Positions 35,642-47,234 of a stretch of 64,000 bases of DNA are shown in pieces. Where the stretch lies: NCBI GenBank assembly GCA_030144725.1, contig JASKMD010000012.1, forward strand, positions 9,742,392-9,806,391, written 5' to 3'. Under the pieces are notes generated by a model that searched no databases, was not told where the DNA came from, and was given only the letters and a program-made list of their open reading frames with translations. This stretch comes from Haematococcus lacustris. Lineage: Eukaryota > Chlorophyta > Chlorophyceae > Chlamydomonadales > Haematococcaceae. How positions within the stretch are numbered: position 1 is the first letter of the stretch; each line of letters opens with the position of its first letter. The position numbers were made by a program, and so were the translations under genes.

Positions 35642-36443
35642 CTAACGAAAGTGGCAGAATGCAGGTGCAGCTGAGGATGATGCAGCTGTGCAACTCAGTG
35701 ACTTGCATGCAGCGCTACAAGCTCGGCCTGCTGGAGAGCCACTGCCAAGCATGTCCTTGCCTATGGAGGACTCTCCCTTGGTGACCGAATCGGCAGTTGT
35801 GCTGGACATCGCATCCATGACAGCTGAGGAGCTGATGAGTGCAGCCTTGCAGCTGCTGGCAAGTACCAGATCAGCTCCTGCAGCCATCAAGCCTGTCGTA
35901 GCCAAGGCTGGACCAGCCGTGCGCAAGCGTGGCAGGCCCTTGGGCTCAAAAAACAAACCCAAGCCACCGGCAACAGGTCTTGCCGCATCAGCCACTCCGC
36001 ATCAGCAGCAGCGACAGCAACGACATCAACGGCAGCGATGACATCAGCAGTGTAAGCGGCAACAACAGCAGCAGCAACAGCGAGGGGGAGGCGGGCCAAG
36101 CTGGAGCAAAGGCTGGGTCGGCGGGCCAGGCCGGGGCGGCAACCAGGGTGGTTGCTTTGCCCGGACAAGGTCGAGGGAGGTGGGCCAGGCTGGGGCAAAA
36201 TTTGAGGGCACGGGACGGGCAAGGGTGGCAACCAGGTTGGCGACCATGTCGAGGGGGGGGGCGGCTGCTCTTACACAGGCAGCCGGCCAAGGCGGGGTGC
36301 TTGCTTTGGCCAAGGCGGCCGCATGGGTGGCTGCAGGAGCACGCAAGTTTGAATGCTCCGAGGCAGATGATGAGATATGCCGCCACTGCCAGCAGCGGCA
36401 GGAGGACCATGACTTTATGAGCGAGGTTCAGTGCCCCATGTGA
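35642..36443 (+). CDS. AT-hook ORF with possible C-terminal zinc-binding exon
   Basis: Positions 35656-36041 read an acidic segment (ATG 35688, MQLSDLHAALQARPAGEPLP), then TAEELMSAALQLLAS, an AT-hook RKRGRPLGSKNKPK and a Gln/Arg tail. A second open stretch in another frame ends ARKFECSEADDEICRHC ... HDFMSEVQCPM at 36443, with a C-x2-C ... C pattern; it could be spliced on. The AT-hook is clear. The gene structure and whether it is host or transposon derived are not. Confidence 0.4.
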
Positions 36444-37262
36444 CGTGGTCAGGTGATAAGGCCACTAGAAGAGAGGCCACGACAGTGGACTATGTGCAAC
36501 ATATGATTTTGATGAGAGATTATTGGAGTGGGAGACTTGATTATTTCTATGCACGAAGACGTTCTCAAAGCCCACTTTAGTTTCCGAGGCCTCGGGAATC
36601 AAAAGGGATAGTACGGTAGGCAATCACGGCATAGTTTCAACCACAAACTGTAATACCATGGATGTCAGGCGCTCCCAACATGGGGTGGGTAAAATGCATG
36701 CAAGTACTCTCTGAATACTGCATCTTTTTCGAAAGCGTGTGTCACATCGGTAGCTGCACATCAATGCGCGTAATCTGACCATCAGCGCAGTCCATTGGAG
36801 TCTTTGCTCGTGTACTGCTGGTCACCCCCGCCATTGGCCCCGCAAATGTGAGACGGTCTGGGGCGCGAATCTCCGTGTAGCTCGCGATAAAGTTTTGACG
36901 CAGTCGGGTGTAACAGGCGTATGCGGCACCCAGCAGCCGCAAAACACTAGCTCAGATCGGCGCCCGCCCAAACCTGACCTGTGTTTTCCGCTCCTAAAAG
37001 ACTCACGCACATCATAAGACGATGCTGGCAATCTTTCTACGCACGCCGTAAGCCAACGGCACAAGTGCAGTACGCCTGCTTGCATGTCAGTGCATGGCGC
37101 ATATAATTCGTATATATGCGCACAAGTCAGCCAGCTGGCACCCCTTACCTCACTGACGTTGCGGCATGAGTCTATGCAAATACAAGCTGCACCATGACAG
37201 CGCTACATCATCACTTGGCAATATGTTGTCGGGATGGCTGGGGATGGCTCTGGCTTTCAGTG
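36444..37262. other. non-coding stretch with a solitary TIR-like end
   Basis: At 36820 GGTCACCCCCGCCATTGGCC begins a segment that resembles the full 35440-side terminus of the 34091-35440 element. No matching partner was seen downstream. Confidence 0.4.
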
Positions 37263-37517
37263 TTACATGTGCCGTGGTGCCTCAACCTTCTTCCTCAACT
37301 TCAGCAGGCACATGTCACGCAACTCATTCTTTGATTTACTTGAAACCCCTCTGATGTTCTTGTGCTTGCACCATGCTTTCAATAGGTCCTTGTTCAGTGT
37401 ATCAAATTGAGGCATATCAGGGGTGTCCAAGAGCATGAGCTTAATACACTCTGCATTCAAAGCAGCTTGCCTAGCAGCTTCCTTGTCTAGCAACATGGGC
37501 ATTGGCTCAAGAGGCAT
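37263..37517 (-). CDS. SAP-like motif ORF (C-terminal exon?)
   Basis: 84 residues: MPLEPMPMLLDKEAARQAAL, then LNKDLLKAWCKHKNIRGVS and SKSKNELRDMCLLKLRKK. The last part has the helix-loop-helix look of a SAP DNA-binding motif. Upstream in the same frame is low-complexity Pro-rich sequence (37620-37850) that is doubtful as coding. Probably the end of a spliced or decayed gene. Confidence 0.35.
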   Translation of the reverse strand: MPLEPMPMLLDKEAARQAALNAECIKLMLLDTPDMPQFDTLNKDLLKAWCKHKNIRGVSSKSKNELRDMCLLKLRKKVEAPRHM

Positions 37518-37619
37518 CGAACCACGGCATTGTGCACCACACGGCTGAGGGGGGTGGCTCATGCGTGCACCACAAGCACATGCCGTCATTGACCACAAAT
37601 TGAGGTAGGAGGGGGCTGC

Positions 37620-37835
37620 TGCTCCAGGGTCTGGCCATGTAGTGAGTGTGGCGGGGAGGGGGGAGGAGGTGTGGCTGCCGGGGTGGGGAGGGAGGAGGAG
37701 GATGTGGAGGGAGGCAGGAGGGGGGGAGGGAGGAGGGGGGGTGAGGTGGGGTGGGGAGGGAGGGAGGAGGGGGGGAGGGAGAAGGGGGGAGGAGGAGGTG
37801 GCTGTCGGGGTGGGGAGGGAGGAGGGGGTTGTTGC
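37620..37835. repeat. GGGAGGAGG-rich low-complexity tract
   Basis: Purine-rich on the plus strand (GGGGAGGGAGGAGG units). Long ORFs on both strands across it are compositional. Confidence 0.75.
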
Positions 37836-38106
37836 TTTTGGTGCATCGTGACGCAATCTCTATGCGCCAGGGGGGCAAGCCCTGCACGTTGGCATGCATC
37901 TACCACGAAGCCCATCAGCACGCTAGCTCGGCCAAAGACAACCAGGTAGCGGCACTCCGGGTAATCAAGGCCGAGACGGCAGTTTCCGCTGAGGTATACC
38001 GCGGATAGCCCATCGCAAGGGCGACCCATCGCCGTCAATAACTCCGTCTAACTCGAAGTGGTTGAGGTGTAATCGCGGTTACAGTTAGTTGCGCACATAT
38101 TCTCCG

Positions 38107-38340
38107 CAGGGTCAGTGTGACCCTCCGAAGGGTCAGGCCTGACCCTGCGGAGGGTCACCGCTAGGCTCGCTTCCTAGGCATTTCTGACCCTGCGGAGGGT
38201 CACAGCCGGCTCATTTCCTAGGCATTCCTGACCCTGCGGAGGGTCACCGCCGGCTCATTTCCTAGGCATTCCTGACCCTGCGGAGGGTCACAGCCGGCTC
38301 ATTTCCTAGGCATTCCTGACCCTGCGGAGGGTCACAGTCA
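38107..38340. repeat. 44-bp tandem repeat carrying a GACCCT-GCGG-AGGGTC hairpin
   Basis: About five copies of a unit holding GACCCTGCGGAGGGTCAC, CCGGCTCATTTCCTAGGCAT and TCCT. Each has a 6-bp-stem hairpin and a CCTAGG palindrome. A single partial copy (CACAGCCGGCTCATTTCCTA) stands alone near 40152. Confidence 0.85.
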
Positions 38341-38894
38341 GGCGACCCCAACTAACAAAAAATGACAGGAAATGATAGGAAACCGACCCCTGGTAATCAA
38401 AACGGCGCCGCGTCTCAGCCACATGGTCTCTATTTATGTTTCGCACATCCCTGGATAGAGTACTCTGTCAGCTATGCGGTGCAGCTTGTATCATTAAATA
38501 TTGTGCAGTGTGCTGAGTGCTAAGGCGGCTCAAATCTTGACATTCAAATGCATGCCAGTTTTGCTCATGCGGGCCTCGCCGCGACCGACCGCCGCGACCG
38601 ACGTGGCCCAGTAGCCTCTGCAAACAGTCAGGGACAGTCGCCGCAGTCAAAACAATGCACATGGCACGCCAAACCGATGTAACGACGCCCCTCAACCCAT
38701 GCTCGGAAGTATACAAGGCTGCTGCATTGCTTGACCGCTACGTGAGTAGTACCTACTACCTGGCCACTCGGTAAGGCCACTCAAGGTGTGTGGGCCATTG
38801 CTACGTTACCTTGCTCGATATGTTGGGTCCGATCCCTCCCGCCCGCCCTCCGCTTGCGTGTCGAGCTCGTGTCCAGCTCCGCCCTGGCCCCCTG
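38341..38894. other. no gene or repeat recognised
   Basis: Mixed-composition sequence; short ORFs only. Confidence 0.3.
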
Positions 38895-39535
38895 CTGCTC
38901 AGGTGGAGGGGTGGAGCATGCCAGGAGGGGCACCAGCACCAGCTGCCAGCTGCTGCCAGGGGGGGGCAGCAGGAGGGGTGGGCAGCCCAGGAGCGGCACC
39001 AGCACCAGCTGCCAGCTGCTGCCAGGGGGGGGCAGCAGGAGGGGTGGGCAGCCCTGGAGCGGCATCAGCAGCCCTGGAGCGGCACCAGCAGCCCTGGAGC
39101 GGCACCTGCTAGGGCCAAGGGGGGCGGGGTGGGGGTGGCGGGGTTGAGAGGGGCTGGGAGGGGGTGGCGGGGGTGGGAGGGGCTGGGAGGGGGTGGGTGG
39201 GTGGGGGGAGGGGCTGGGAGGAGGTGGGAGGGGGTGGGTGGGAGGTGGGAGGGGCTGGGAAGGGGTGGGAAGGGGTGGGAGGGGGTGGGAGGGGGTGGCG
39301 GGGCAGTGAGGGGGCTGGGAGGGGGTGGGAGGGGCTGAGAGGGGGTGGGAGGGGCTGAGTAGGGGTGGGAGGGGCTGAGAGGAAGTGGGAGGGGGTGGGA
39401 GGGGCTGAGAGGGGGTGGGAGGGGGTAGGAGGGGGTGGGAGGGGTGGGAGGTGGGCGGGGGGCAGGGGGGGACTGGGAAGCTTCTGCGGGGGCTGGGAGG
39501 TGGTGGGGCTGCAAGGGGGTGCGAGGGGGCAGGGT
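38895..39535. repeat. G-rich minisatellites
   Basis: Two copies of a block around CACCAGCTGCCAGCTGCTGC followed by a run of G (38930-39060), three short CCCTGGAGCGGCA units, then about 400 bp of GGTGGGAGGGGCTGAGAGGG units. The proline- or glycine-rich ORFs here are compositional. Confidence 0.8.
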
Positions 39536-39540
39536 CTAGG

Positions 39541-40175
39541 CGGTCGGAGTAGGCTAGTCAACTCTGCAAGGCAGAGTCGGGTCACGCCAAAGTCAATTAC
39601 GGCGGGCCTGATTGATGAACTGCCGTGCTTTCTTTTCCAGTAGCTGTGTCGTAGAGTTACGAACAGTTTAATAACTCGATATTCAAAAAAGTCACAGTGG
39701 TCAGCTTACAACATGCCGATTTGTGCAAGGAGGTACTTTTCTGTGTGACTGGCGTGAGAGAGGAACGCACCTCCCACATAACCCTGCGCGTTTGATGCAA
39801 TGTCCAGTTATCACTGGCCCCACGACGGTCTTCCGACACCGCCTGCACCAATGAAAGGCTCGCGGAGCAAGCCTGGCGGGCTGAATTTAGATTGTACTTC
39901 TGGCTCGATAGCAGGCGCAGCTCCATCACTGATGCCGTTACATACCACTATAGCAATCGGTTGTGAGCAGCTGAGGTGTGTCCGTGCTCGCTTGCGCCGG
40001 CACGGACTCTGATGCAAGGATTAACGCGCCGCTTGCCAGTAGATGCGGAGTAATTCGCAGGTGCCAATGCAACAAACGCTACCGAAATCGGTGCACTATG
40101 TAGCGAGTACTTGCATGAAGATTACCAACCCCATGTTGGGACATCCTGAGTCACAGCCGGCTCATTTCCTAGGCA
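39541..40175. other. no gene recognised
   Basis: Only short ORFs. Contains the solitary copy of the 38.1-kb repeat near 40152. Confidence 0.3.
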
Positions 40176-40590
40176 CTTGCACATGTACGCACTACTTGCA
40201 CATGTCTCAACGTTAATACAACTCGCAACACCTCGCTTAGGCACTACCAAACATTTCCACGCTCACAAGTTTCCACGCTCACTTCACAACAACTCGCAAA
40301 GATACCGCAAAGTACATGTCACCACGTTGAAACACCTTGTACAACCTCGATACACCTCCGCAAACCACATGTCTCGACATCCAAACACCCCGCAACACCT
40401 CACTACGCTACTCCTTTGCACATGTCTCGATGCACCGTCACCCCGCGGCACCTCCCTACAGAAATGCCAAGCGAATGCATTGATGCACTACCGCCTTGCA
40501 ACACCTTCATATAAGGTGACAAGTGACAACAACACCACACCAACAATAACACCACCACCACCGCACCACCACACCACCATGGGCATGGCA
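40176..40590. repeat. CACATGTCTC/CAACACCTC-rich block
   Basis: Degenerate repeats of CACATGTCTC and AACACCTCGC running into an ACCACCACA tract. It closely resembles 49340-49930, so the two blocks are paralogous. Confidence 0.6.
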
Positions 40591-40593
40591 TGA

Positions 40594-41056
40594 CTACAGT
40601 AGGCTGGGCTGGGCTGGGCTGGGCTGGGCTGGGTTGGGTTGGGTTGGGCTGGGCTGGGCTGGGCTGGGCTGGGCTGGGCTGGGCTGGGCTGGGCTGGGCT
40701 GGGCTGGGCTGGGCTGGGCTGGGCTGGGCTGGGCTGGGCTGGGCTGGGCTGGGCTGGGCTGGGCTGGGCTGGGCTGGGCTGGGCTGGGCTGGGCTGGGCT
40801 GGGCTGGGCTGGGCTGGGCTGGGCTGGGCTGGGCTGGGCTGGGCTGGGCTGGGCTGGGCTGGGCTGGGCTGGGCTGGGCTGGGCTGGCTGGGCTGGGCTG
40901 GGCTGGGCTGGGCTGGGCTGGGCTGGGCTGGGCTGGGCTGGGCTGGGCTGGGCTGGGCTGGGCTGGGCTGGGCTGGGCTGGGCTGGCTGGGCTGGGCTGG
41001 GCTGGGCTGGGCTGGGCTGGGCTGGGCTGGGCTGGGCTGGGCTGGGCTGGGCTGGG
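40594..41056. repeat. GGGCT pentanucleotide array, about 90 copies
   Basis: Almost perfect GGGCT repeats with GGGTT variants at the left and two GGCT slips near 40886 and 40982. It leaves three plus-strand frames open (Gly-Trp-Ala-Gly-Leu), which is not evidence of coding. Confidence 0.95.
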
Positions 41057-41239
41057 CTAGGCTAAAGAGGTGGGCTAAAGAGGGGTCTGCTGCCCGCTCC
41101 AGGCTGCCCGCTCCAGGCTGCCCGCTCCAAGCTTCCCGCTCTAGGCTGATACGCCGAGTGCTGCAAGGTGGGGTAAGGAAGGGGGGTTCGGGGGAGGGGG
41201 GAGTAGATGGGTGGCAGACTTGGAAGTGGTGGTGGTGAG

Positions 41240-41739
41240 NNNNNNNNNNNNNNNNNNNNNNNNNNNNNNNNNNNNNNNNNNNNNNNNNNNNNNNNNNNNN
41301 NNNNNNNNNNNNNNNNNNNNNNNNNNNNNNNNNNNNNNNNNNNNNNNNNNNNNNNNNNNNNNNNNNNNNNNNNNNNNNNNNNNNNNNNNNNNNNNNNNNN
41401 NNNNNNNNNNNNNNNNNNNNNNNNNNNNNNNNNNNNNNNNNNNNNNNNNNNNNNNNNNNNNNNNNNNNNNNNNNNNNNNNNNNNNNNNNNNNNNNNNNNN
41501 NNNNNNNNNNNNNNNNNNNNNNNNNNNNNNNNNNNNNNNNNNNNNNNNNNNNNNNNNNNNNNNNNNNNNNNNNNNNNNNNNNNNNNNNNNNNNNNNNNNN
41601 NNNNNNNNNNNNNNNNNNNNNNNNNNNNNNNNNNNNNNNNNNNNNNNNNNNNNNNNNNNNNNNNNNNNNNNNNNNNNNNNNNNNNNNNNNNNNNNNNNNN
41701 NNNNNNNNNNNNNNNNNNNNNNNNNNNNNNNNNNNNNNN
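41240..41739. other. assembly gap (500 N)
   Basis: Exactly 500 N, the convention for a gap of unknown size. It lies between G-rich DNA and the 44-bp satellite. Confidence 0.95.
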
Positions 41740-44500
41740 CTGCCGCACGCCTACAAGGTCCTGCGACGTTTGGCAACAGGGTTCTGCCGCACGCCTACAG
41801 GGTCCTGCGACACATGTCTACAGGGTTCTGTTGCACGCCTACAGGGTCCTGCGACGTTTGTCTACAGGGTTCTGCCGCACGCCTACAGGGTCTTGCGACG
41901 TTTGTCTTCAGGGTCCTGGCGCACGGCTACAGGGTCCTGCGACATTAGGCTACAGGGTTCTGCCGCACGCCTACAGAGTCCTGCGTCGTTTGTCTACAGG
42001 GTCCTGGCGCACGCCTACAGGGTCCTGCGTCAAACGTCTACATGGTTGTGCCGCACGCCTACAGGGTCATGCGACCCATTTCTACAGGGTTCTGCCGCAT
42101 GCCTACATGGTCCTGCGACGTTTGTCTACAGGGTCCTGGCGCACGCCTACAGGGTCCTGCGTCAAACGTCTACAGGGTTGTGCCGCACGCCTACAGGGTC
42201 CTGCGACCCATTTCTACAGGGTTCTGCCGCACGCCTACAGGGTCCTGCGTCGTTTGTCTACAGGGTTCTGCCGCACGCCTACAGGGTCCTGCGTCAAACG
42301 TCTACAGGGTTGTGCCGCACGCCTACAGGGTCCTGCGACCCATTTCTACAGGGTTCTGCCGCACGCCTACAGGGTCCTGCGTCGTTTGTCTACAGGGTTC
42401 TGCCGCACGCCTACAGGGTCCTGCGACACATGTCTACAGGGTTCTGTTGCACGCCTACAGGGTCCTGCGACGTTTGTCTACAGGGTTCTGCCGCACGCCT
42501 ACAGGGTCCTGCGACACATGTCTACAGGGTTCTGTTGCACGCCTACAGGGTCCTGCGACGTTTGTCTACAGGGTTCTGCCGCACGCCTACAGGGTCCTGC
42601 GACGTTTGTCTTCAGGGTCCTGGCGCACGGCTACAGGGTCCTGCGACATTAGGCTACATGGTTCTGCCGCACGCCTACAGAGTCCTGCGTCGTTTGTCTA
42701 TAGGGTCCTGGCGCACGCCTACAGGGTCCTGCGTCAAACGTCTACAGGGTTGTGCCGCACGCCTACAGGGTCCTGCGACCCATTTCTACAGGGTTCTGCC
42801 GCATGCCTACATGGTCCTGCGACGTTTGTCTACAGAGTCCTGGCGCACGCCTACAGGGTCCTGCGTCAAACGTCTACAGGGTTGTGCCGCACGCCTACAG
42901 GGTCCTGCGACCCATTTCTACAGGGTTCTGCCGCACGCCTACAGGGTCCTGCGTCGTTTGTCTACAGGGTTCTGCCGCACGCCTACAGGGTCCTGCGTCA
43001 AACGTCTACAGGGTTGTGCCGCACGCCTACAGGGTCCTGCGACCCATTTCTACAGGGTTCTGCCGCACGCCTACAGGGTCCTGCGTCGTTTGTCTACAGG
43101 GTTCTGCCGCACGCCTACAGGGTCCTGCGACCCATTTCTACAGGGTTCTGCCGCACGCCTACATGGTCCTGCGACGTTTGTCTACAGGGTCCTGGCGCAC
43201 GCCTACAGGGTCCTGCGTCAAACGTCTACAGGGTTGTGCCGCACGCCTACAGGGTCCTGCGACCCATTTCTACAGGGTTCTGCCGCACGCCTACAGGGTC
43301 CTGCGACGTTTGTCTACAGGGTTGTGCCGCACGCCTACAGGGTCCTGCGACCCATTTCTACAGGGTTCTGCCGCACGCCTACAGGGTCCTGCGACGTTTG
43401 TCTACAGGGTTCTGCCGCACGCCTACAAGGTCCTGCGACCCATTTCTACAGGGTTCTGCCGCACGCCTACAGGGTCCTGCGTCAAACGTCTACAGGGTTG
43501 TGCCGCACGCCTACAGGGTCCTGCGACCCACGTCTACAGGGTTCTGCCGCACGCCTACAGGGTCCTGCGTCGTTTGTCTACAGGGTTCTGCCGCACGCCT
43601 ACAGGGTCATGCGACGTTTGTCTACAGGGTTCTGCCGCACGCCTACAAGGTCCTGCGACGTTTGGCAACAGGGTTCTGCCGCACGCCTACAGGGTCCTGC
43701 GACACATGTCTACAGGGTTCTGTTGCACGCCTACAGGGTCCTGCGACGTTTGTCTACAGGGTTCTGCCGCACGCCTACAGGGTCTTGCGACGTTTGTCTT
43801 CAGGGTCCTGGCGCACGGCTACAGGGTCCTGCGACATTAGGCTACAGGGTTCTGCCGCACGCCTACAGAGTCCTGCGTCGTTTGTCTACAGGGTCCTGGC
43901 GCACGCCTACAGGGTCCTGCGTCAAACGTCTACATGGTTGTGCCGCACGCCTACAGGGTCCTGCGACCCATTTCTACAGGGTTCTGCCGCATGCCTACAT
44001 GGTCCTGCGACGTTTGTCTACAGGGTCCTGGCGCACGCCTACAGGGTCCTGCGTCAAACGTCTACAGGGTTGTGCCGCACGCCTACAGGGTCCTGCGACC
44101 CATTTCTACAGGGTTCTGCCGCACGCCTACAGGGTCCTGCGTCGTTTGTCTACAGGGTTCTGCCGCACGCCTACAGGGTCCTGCCTCAAACGTCTACAGG
44201 GTTGTGCCGCACGCCTACAGGGTCCTGCGACCCATTTCTACAGGGTTCTGCCGCACGCCTACAGGGTCCTGCGTCGTTTGTCTACAGGGTTCTGCCGCAC
44301 GCCTACAGGGTCCTGCGACACATGTCTACAGGGTTCTGTTGCACGCCTACAGGGTCCTGCGACGTTTGTCTACATGGTTCTGCCGCACGCCTACAGGGTC
44401 CTGCGACGTTTGTCTTCAGGGTCCTGGCGCACGGCTACAGGGTCCTGCGACATTAGGCTACAGGGTTCTGCCGCACGCCTACAGGGTCCTGGCTCACAGG
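41740..44500. repeat. 44-bp satellite, about 62 copies, left end lost in the gap
   Basis: The unit is CTGCCGCACGCCTACAGGGT, CCTGCGAC and a variable GTTTGTCTACAGGGTT-type segment (also CACATG, CCATTT, TCAAACG, TCGTTTG variants). Variants recur in a higher-order pattern. Since 44 is not a multiple of 3 and no frame has stops, very long ORFs (up to 976 codons) arise without selection. It ends about 160 bp before the oxygenase-like gene, with a degenerate CACAGGGTCCTGGCACCAC tail. Confidence 0.95.
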
Positions 44501-44659
44501 GTTGTTGCTTACAGGGATCTGGCACCACACCACAGGGTCTGGCTCACAGGGTCCTGGCACCACACCACAGGGTCCTGCTGCACACCTACAGGGTCATGGC
44601 ACCACACCACAGGGTCCTGGCACCACACCAGCCCATGCTGTCCATGCATTGTCAATCGT

Positions 44660-47136
44660 TCAAATACGCTGATCAGGCCTGTATGGCTCTGAGATTCTGA
44701 CCCACTGGCCTGCCATGCCGCGCCTGTTCCAGTCTGCCATCTTGGGCCCAATGCCCTCATCCTGAATGGGCTGGAACAACCCATGGTACAAGTCCCCCAG
44801 CTCAGAGATGTTCATGGTGGTGTTGTCAGCCACTGTGTCGGGCCGGCCAAAGCCATACAGCCTGGCGCAGCACGAGCCAGCCACCCCCACGTTGCCAGCA
44901 TGCACTGTGTTGCCTCGGAACAACACCAGCTGCCCTGCCTTCACCAGGACCTCTGTGCCCAGTTGATGTGGCAAGGTCATTGCCAGGGCATCCATGTCCT
45001 CAACTTCCACCACTTGCTTTTTGCCATCAGCCGTCCGCCAGCAATGGGCTGCAGCCAACTTGGACAGTTTGCGGCTGCCCATGTAGGCAACCAGGGGGAA
45101 GCCCTGGAGAGCCAGCAGGAACACCAGGCCGTCATCCATCCCTGGGCCAACAGGGAGGAAGTCGGTGTGGGGAGCCTGTGCCTGAGCCAGCTGCTTGGCC
45201 AGTGTAGTCACCAGCTCCCCCTTCCTGTTCAGGCAACGCTGCCAGGTGGGGTCAGTGATGATGGTAGCTAGGGCGTTCAGGGGGCGGCCCAGCAGCTGCT
45301 TCAGCACCGGCTGCAGGAGAGTGAGGTACTGCGTCAACACCTTCTTGGCCTCATCCACCTGCAAACACACCCAGAGTGCTGTCTATTGTGCTTCATGCAG
45401 CCCTGACTCTAGGTAAGTTAGGAAATGCTTTTGCAGCAATGGCTATGTACTACTGTTGTGGCTTGTGTCATCTGCTGCACACCTTAATTTATCTGTCTCT
45501 CACCTCCTTCTTCTTCTTTGCTGTCAGCGCGCTGTACACAGCCGCGTTGTACTTGTCTGTCAACAGCGTTAGGGTGGTGTCTAGGTCGCCACTGCTGTTC
45601 TTGTCCGACTTGGCCAACACCACCTGCACTCTCTGGCCAGTGCCATACTGTGTCTTGCTGTTGGCATTGACCGAGCTGAAGACCATGTGGTTATAGACCC
45701 TGGTGATCAAGATGCTGGCCGCAACCACCGCTGCCATATCTATGGCTAGCTGGGGCAGCTGGAAGATTGTCAGGCCATGAGCTAGAGCTGCTAGGCGACA
45801 CTGCTCTAGCTCATGAGGCTGGTAGACATCCCCTGTGTATGGCAGCAAGGTGGGCAGCTGATACACCATTCCCTGCGTGTAAGGTAGCAATGCACGACAT
45901 GCTCACAAGCATCACGTCACTAGCGATACATATCAGCTAGTTATGCCTTTCGTACCTGTGTAGTCTTGGGAAACCGCACTGCTCCTCCATGCAGCAGGGT
46001 GCCTCCTGTGCTTGCCTGCAAACACAATCCACACAAATCCTACTGAGCCTCAGCTGGAGTCAGTGAAACCCTGCACTAGGTTAGTGAAGCCCTGCACTAG
46101 GTTGTTGAAACCCTGTGCTAGGTCAGCGTAACAGTGCACACTGTTTAAACCTGTTGTAGGCTATTAGTAGCTGCTCACCTGCTCTCCTGACGGGCCACTC
46201 CCAGTCAAGGCTGTGTTTGCCAACACGTGCAGCCGTCTTCTTCCCATCAGCTCATCCTACATTCAGTGTGGTCGTTTACAAGTTGATAATGTTGTTATGC
46301 CTCTTTGGCAGCTTGTGTCCCACCTCCAATCTGTTCACTGAGTTCTGCACGGTGTCCACCTTGTGAATCAGAGACTGTATGAGGGCCTGCAATGGTAAAT
46401 GAAGCAATGGGGTATCTGAGCCACTGTCACAATGCACCATGATGCCGTCTTGCTCCTATGTGCTGTAATGTTGTGATCCTACCTGATCCTCGGCAGGCCT
46501 TGGCCTCTTGGATGATGAGGGACCAGCACCCTCCCCTCTAGGCTGCTGCTGCTCCTCTTCAGTCACCTGTCGCTGGTCCTGCTGCTGATGCTGGTGCTGC
46601 TGCCCACCTGCTGCTGTGCCTGCCGCCTGGGTGCTGGTGCCCACCTGTGGCCACTGCCCTCTGCGTGTCTGGCGGTGGTGCTGCACTGGCGGATGGTGCT
46701 GATGCTGCCCTCCTGCTGCTGGTGTAGGCAACAGGGGAATGGAGGGGGCAAGGCTGAGTTGCACACGTGCTGCTGGTGCACGCCGCAGGACAGGTGAGGG
46801 GGCAGGGCTGCGCTGCACACCTGCTGGCAGGGCAGTTTCTAGGCCTGTGGTGGGGGCCTTCAACCCAGGTACACCCGCTGTTGGTGTGGCGGGGGGCTGT
46901 CGCACAACCGCTGCTGAGGCTGGCTGTTGGACAGTGGTTGGGGCTGGGTGCTGCTGCACACCTGCTGCTGGGGCTGGCTGTGGGGCAGGGGTGGGGGCTG
47001 GAGAGGGAAGGGGTGGGGGCTGGAGAGGGAAGGGGAGTGGCTCGCCCACCAGGATGACAAGTGCGACTACTGTGAGACGCCTCGCTTCCATGTGAACAAG
47101 AAAAAAGGTGAAACCAATGTACAAGGGCATGGTCAA
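44660..47136 (-). CDS. 2-oxoglutarate/Fe(II) oxygenase-like protein, divergent from transposase
   Basis: Six exons (minus), all phase 0: 47136-46483, 46386-46324, 46256-46179, 46015-45956, 45872-45504, 45358-44660; 640 residues (625 from an ATG at 47091). Residues 30-200 are Pro/Gln/Ala-rich and end in a nuclear-localisation-like SSSKRPRPAED. Then a short helix (ALIQSLIHKVDTVQNSVNRL) and a conserved-looking block (LAIDMAAVVAASILITRVYN, YGTGQRVQVVLAKSDKN). The last exon has an HxD metal motif (APHTDFLPVG at about 45165), LVFLLALQGFPLVAYMG, and VKAGQLVLFRGNTVHAGNVG with the distal His, then CARLYGFG, the layout of a double-stranded beta-helix dioxygenase. Substrate unknown. TET/JBP-type oxygenases travel with some transposons, but I cannot place this one in that family by eye. 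Confidence 0.65.
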
Positions 47137-47234
47137 TCTCTAATGACACTTATAGAGGTATACATGTGTTGTAGGCTGTCCCTTCCTTGGTTACAGGGAG
47201 CCCACAGGAGATCACCTTGAGGCCTCGGTGAAGC
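47137..47234. promoter_or_regulatory. short divergent intergenic region
   Basis: Only 98 bp separate the two putative start codons, so a shared bidirectional promoter is likely unless either gene has an upstream exon. No TATA box or motif is claimed. Confidence 0.3.

Noticed and set aside
41207..44700. Open frames of 976, 804, 481 and 362 codons with RLQGPA and YRVLPHAYRVL repeats
   Set aside because: They arise from a stop-free 44-bp satellite read in several frames, and some run through the N gap. No start context, splice sites or non-repetitive domain.
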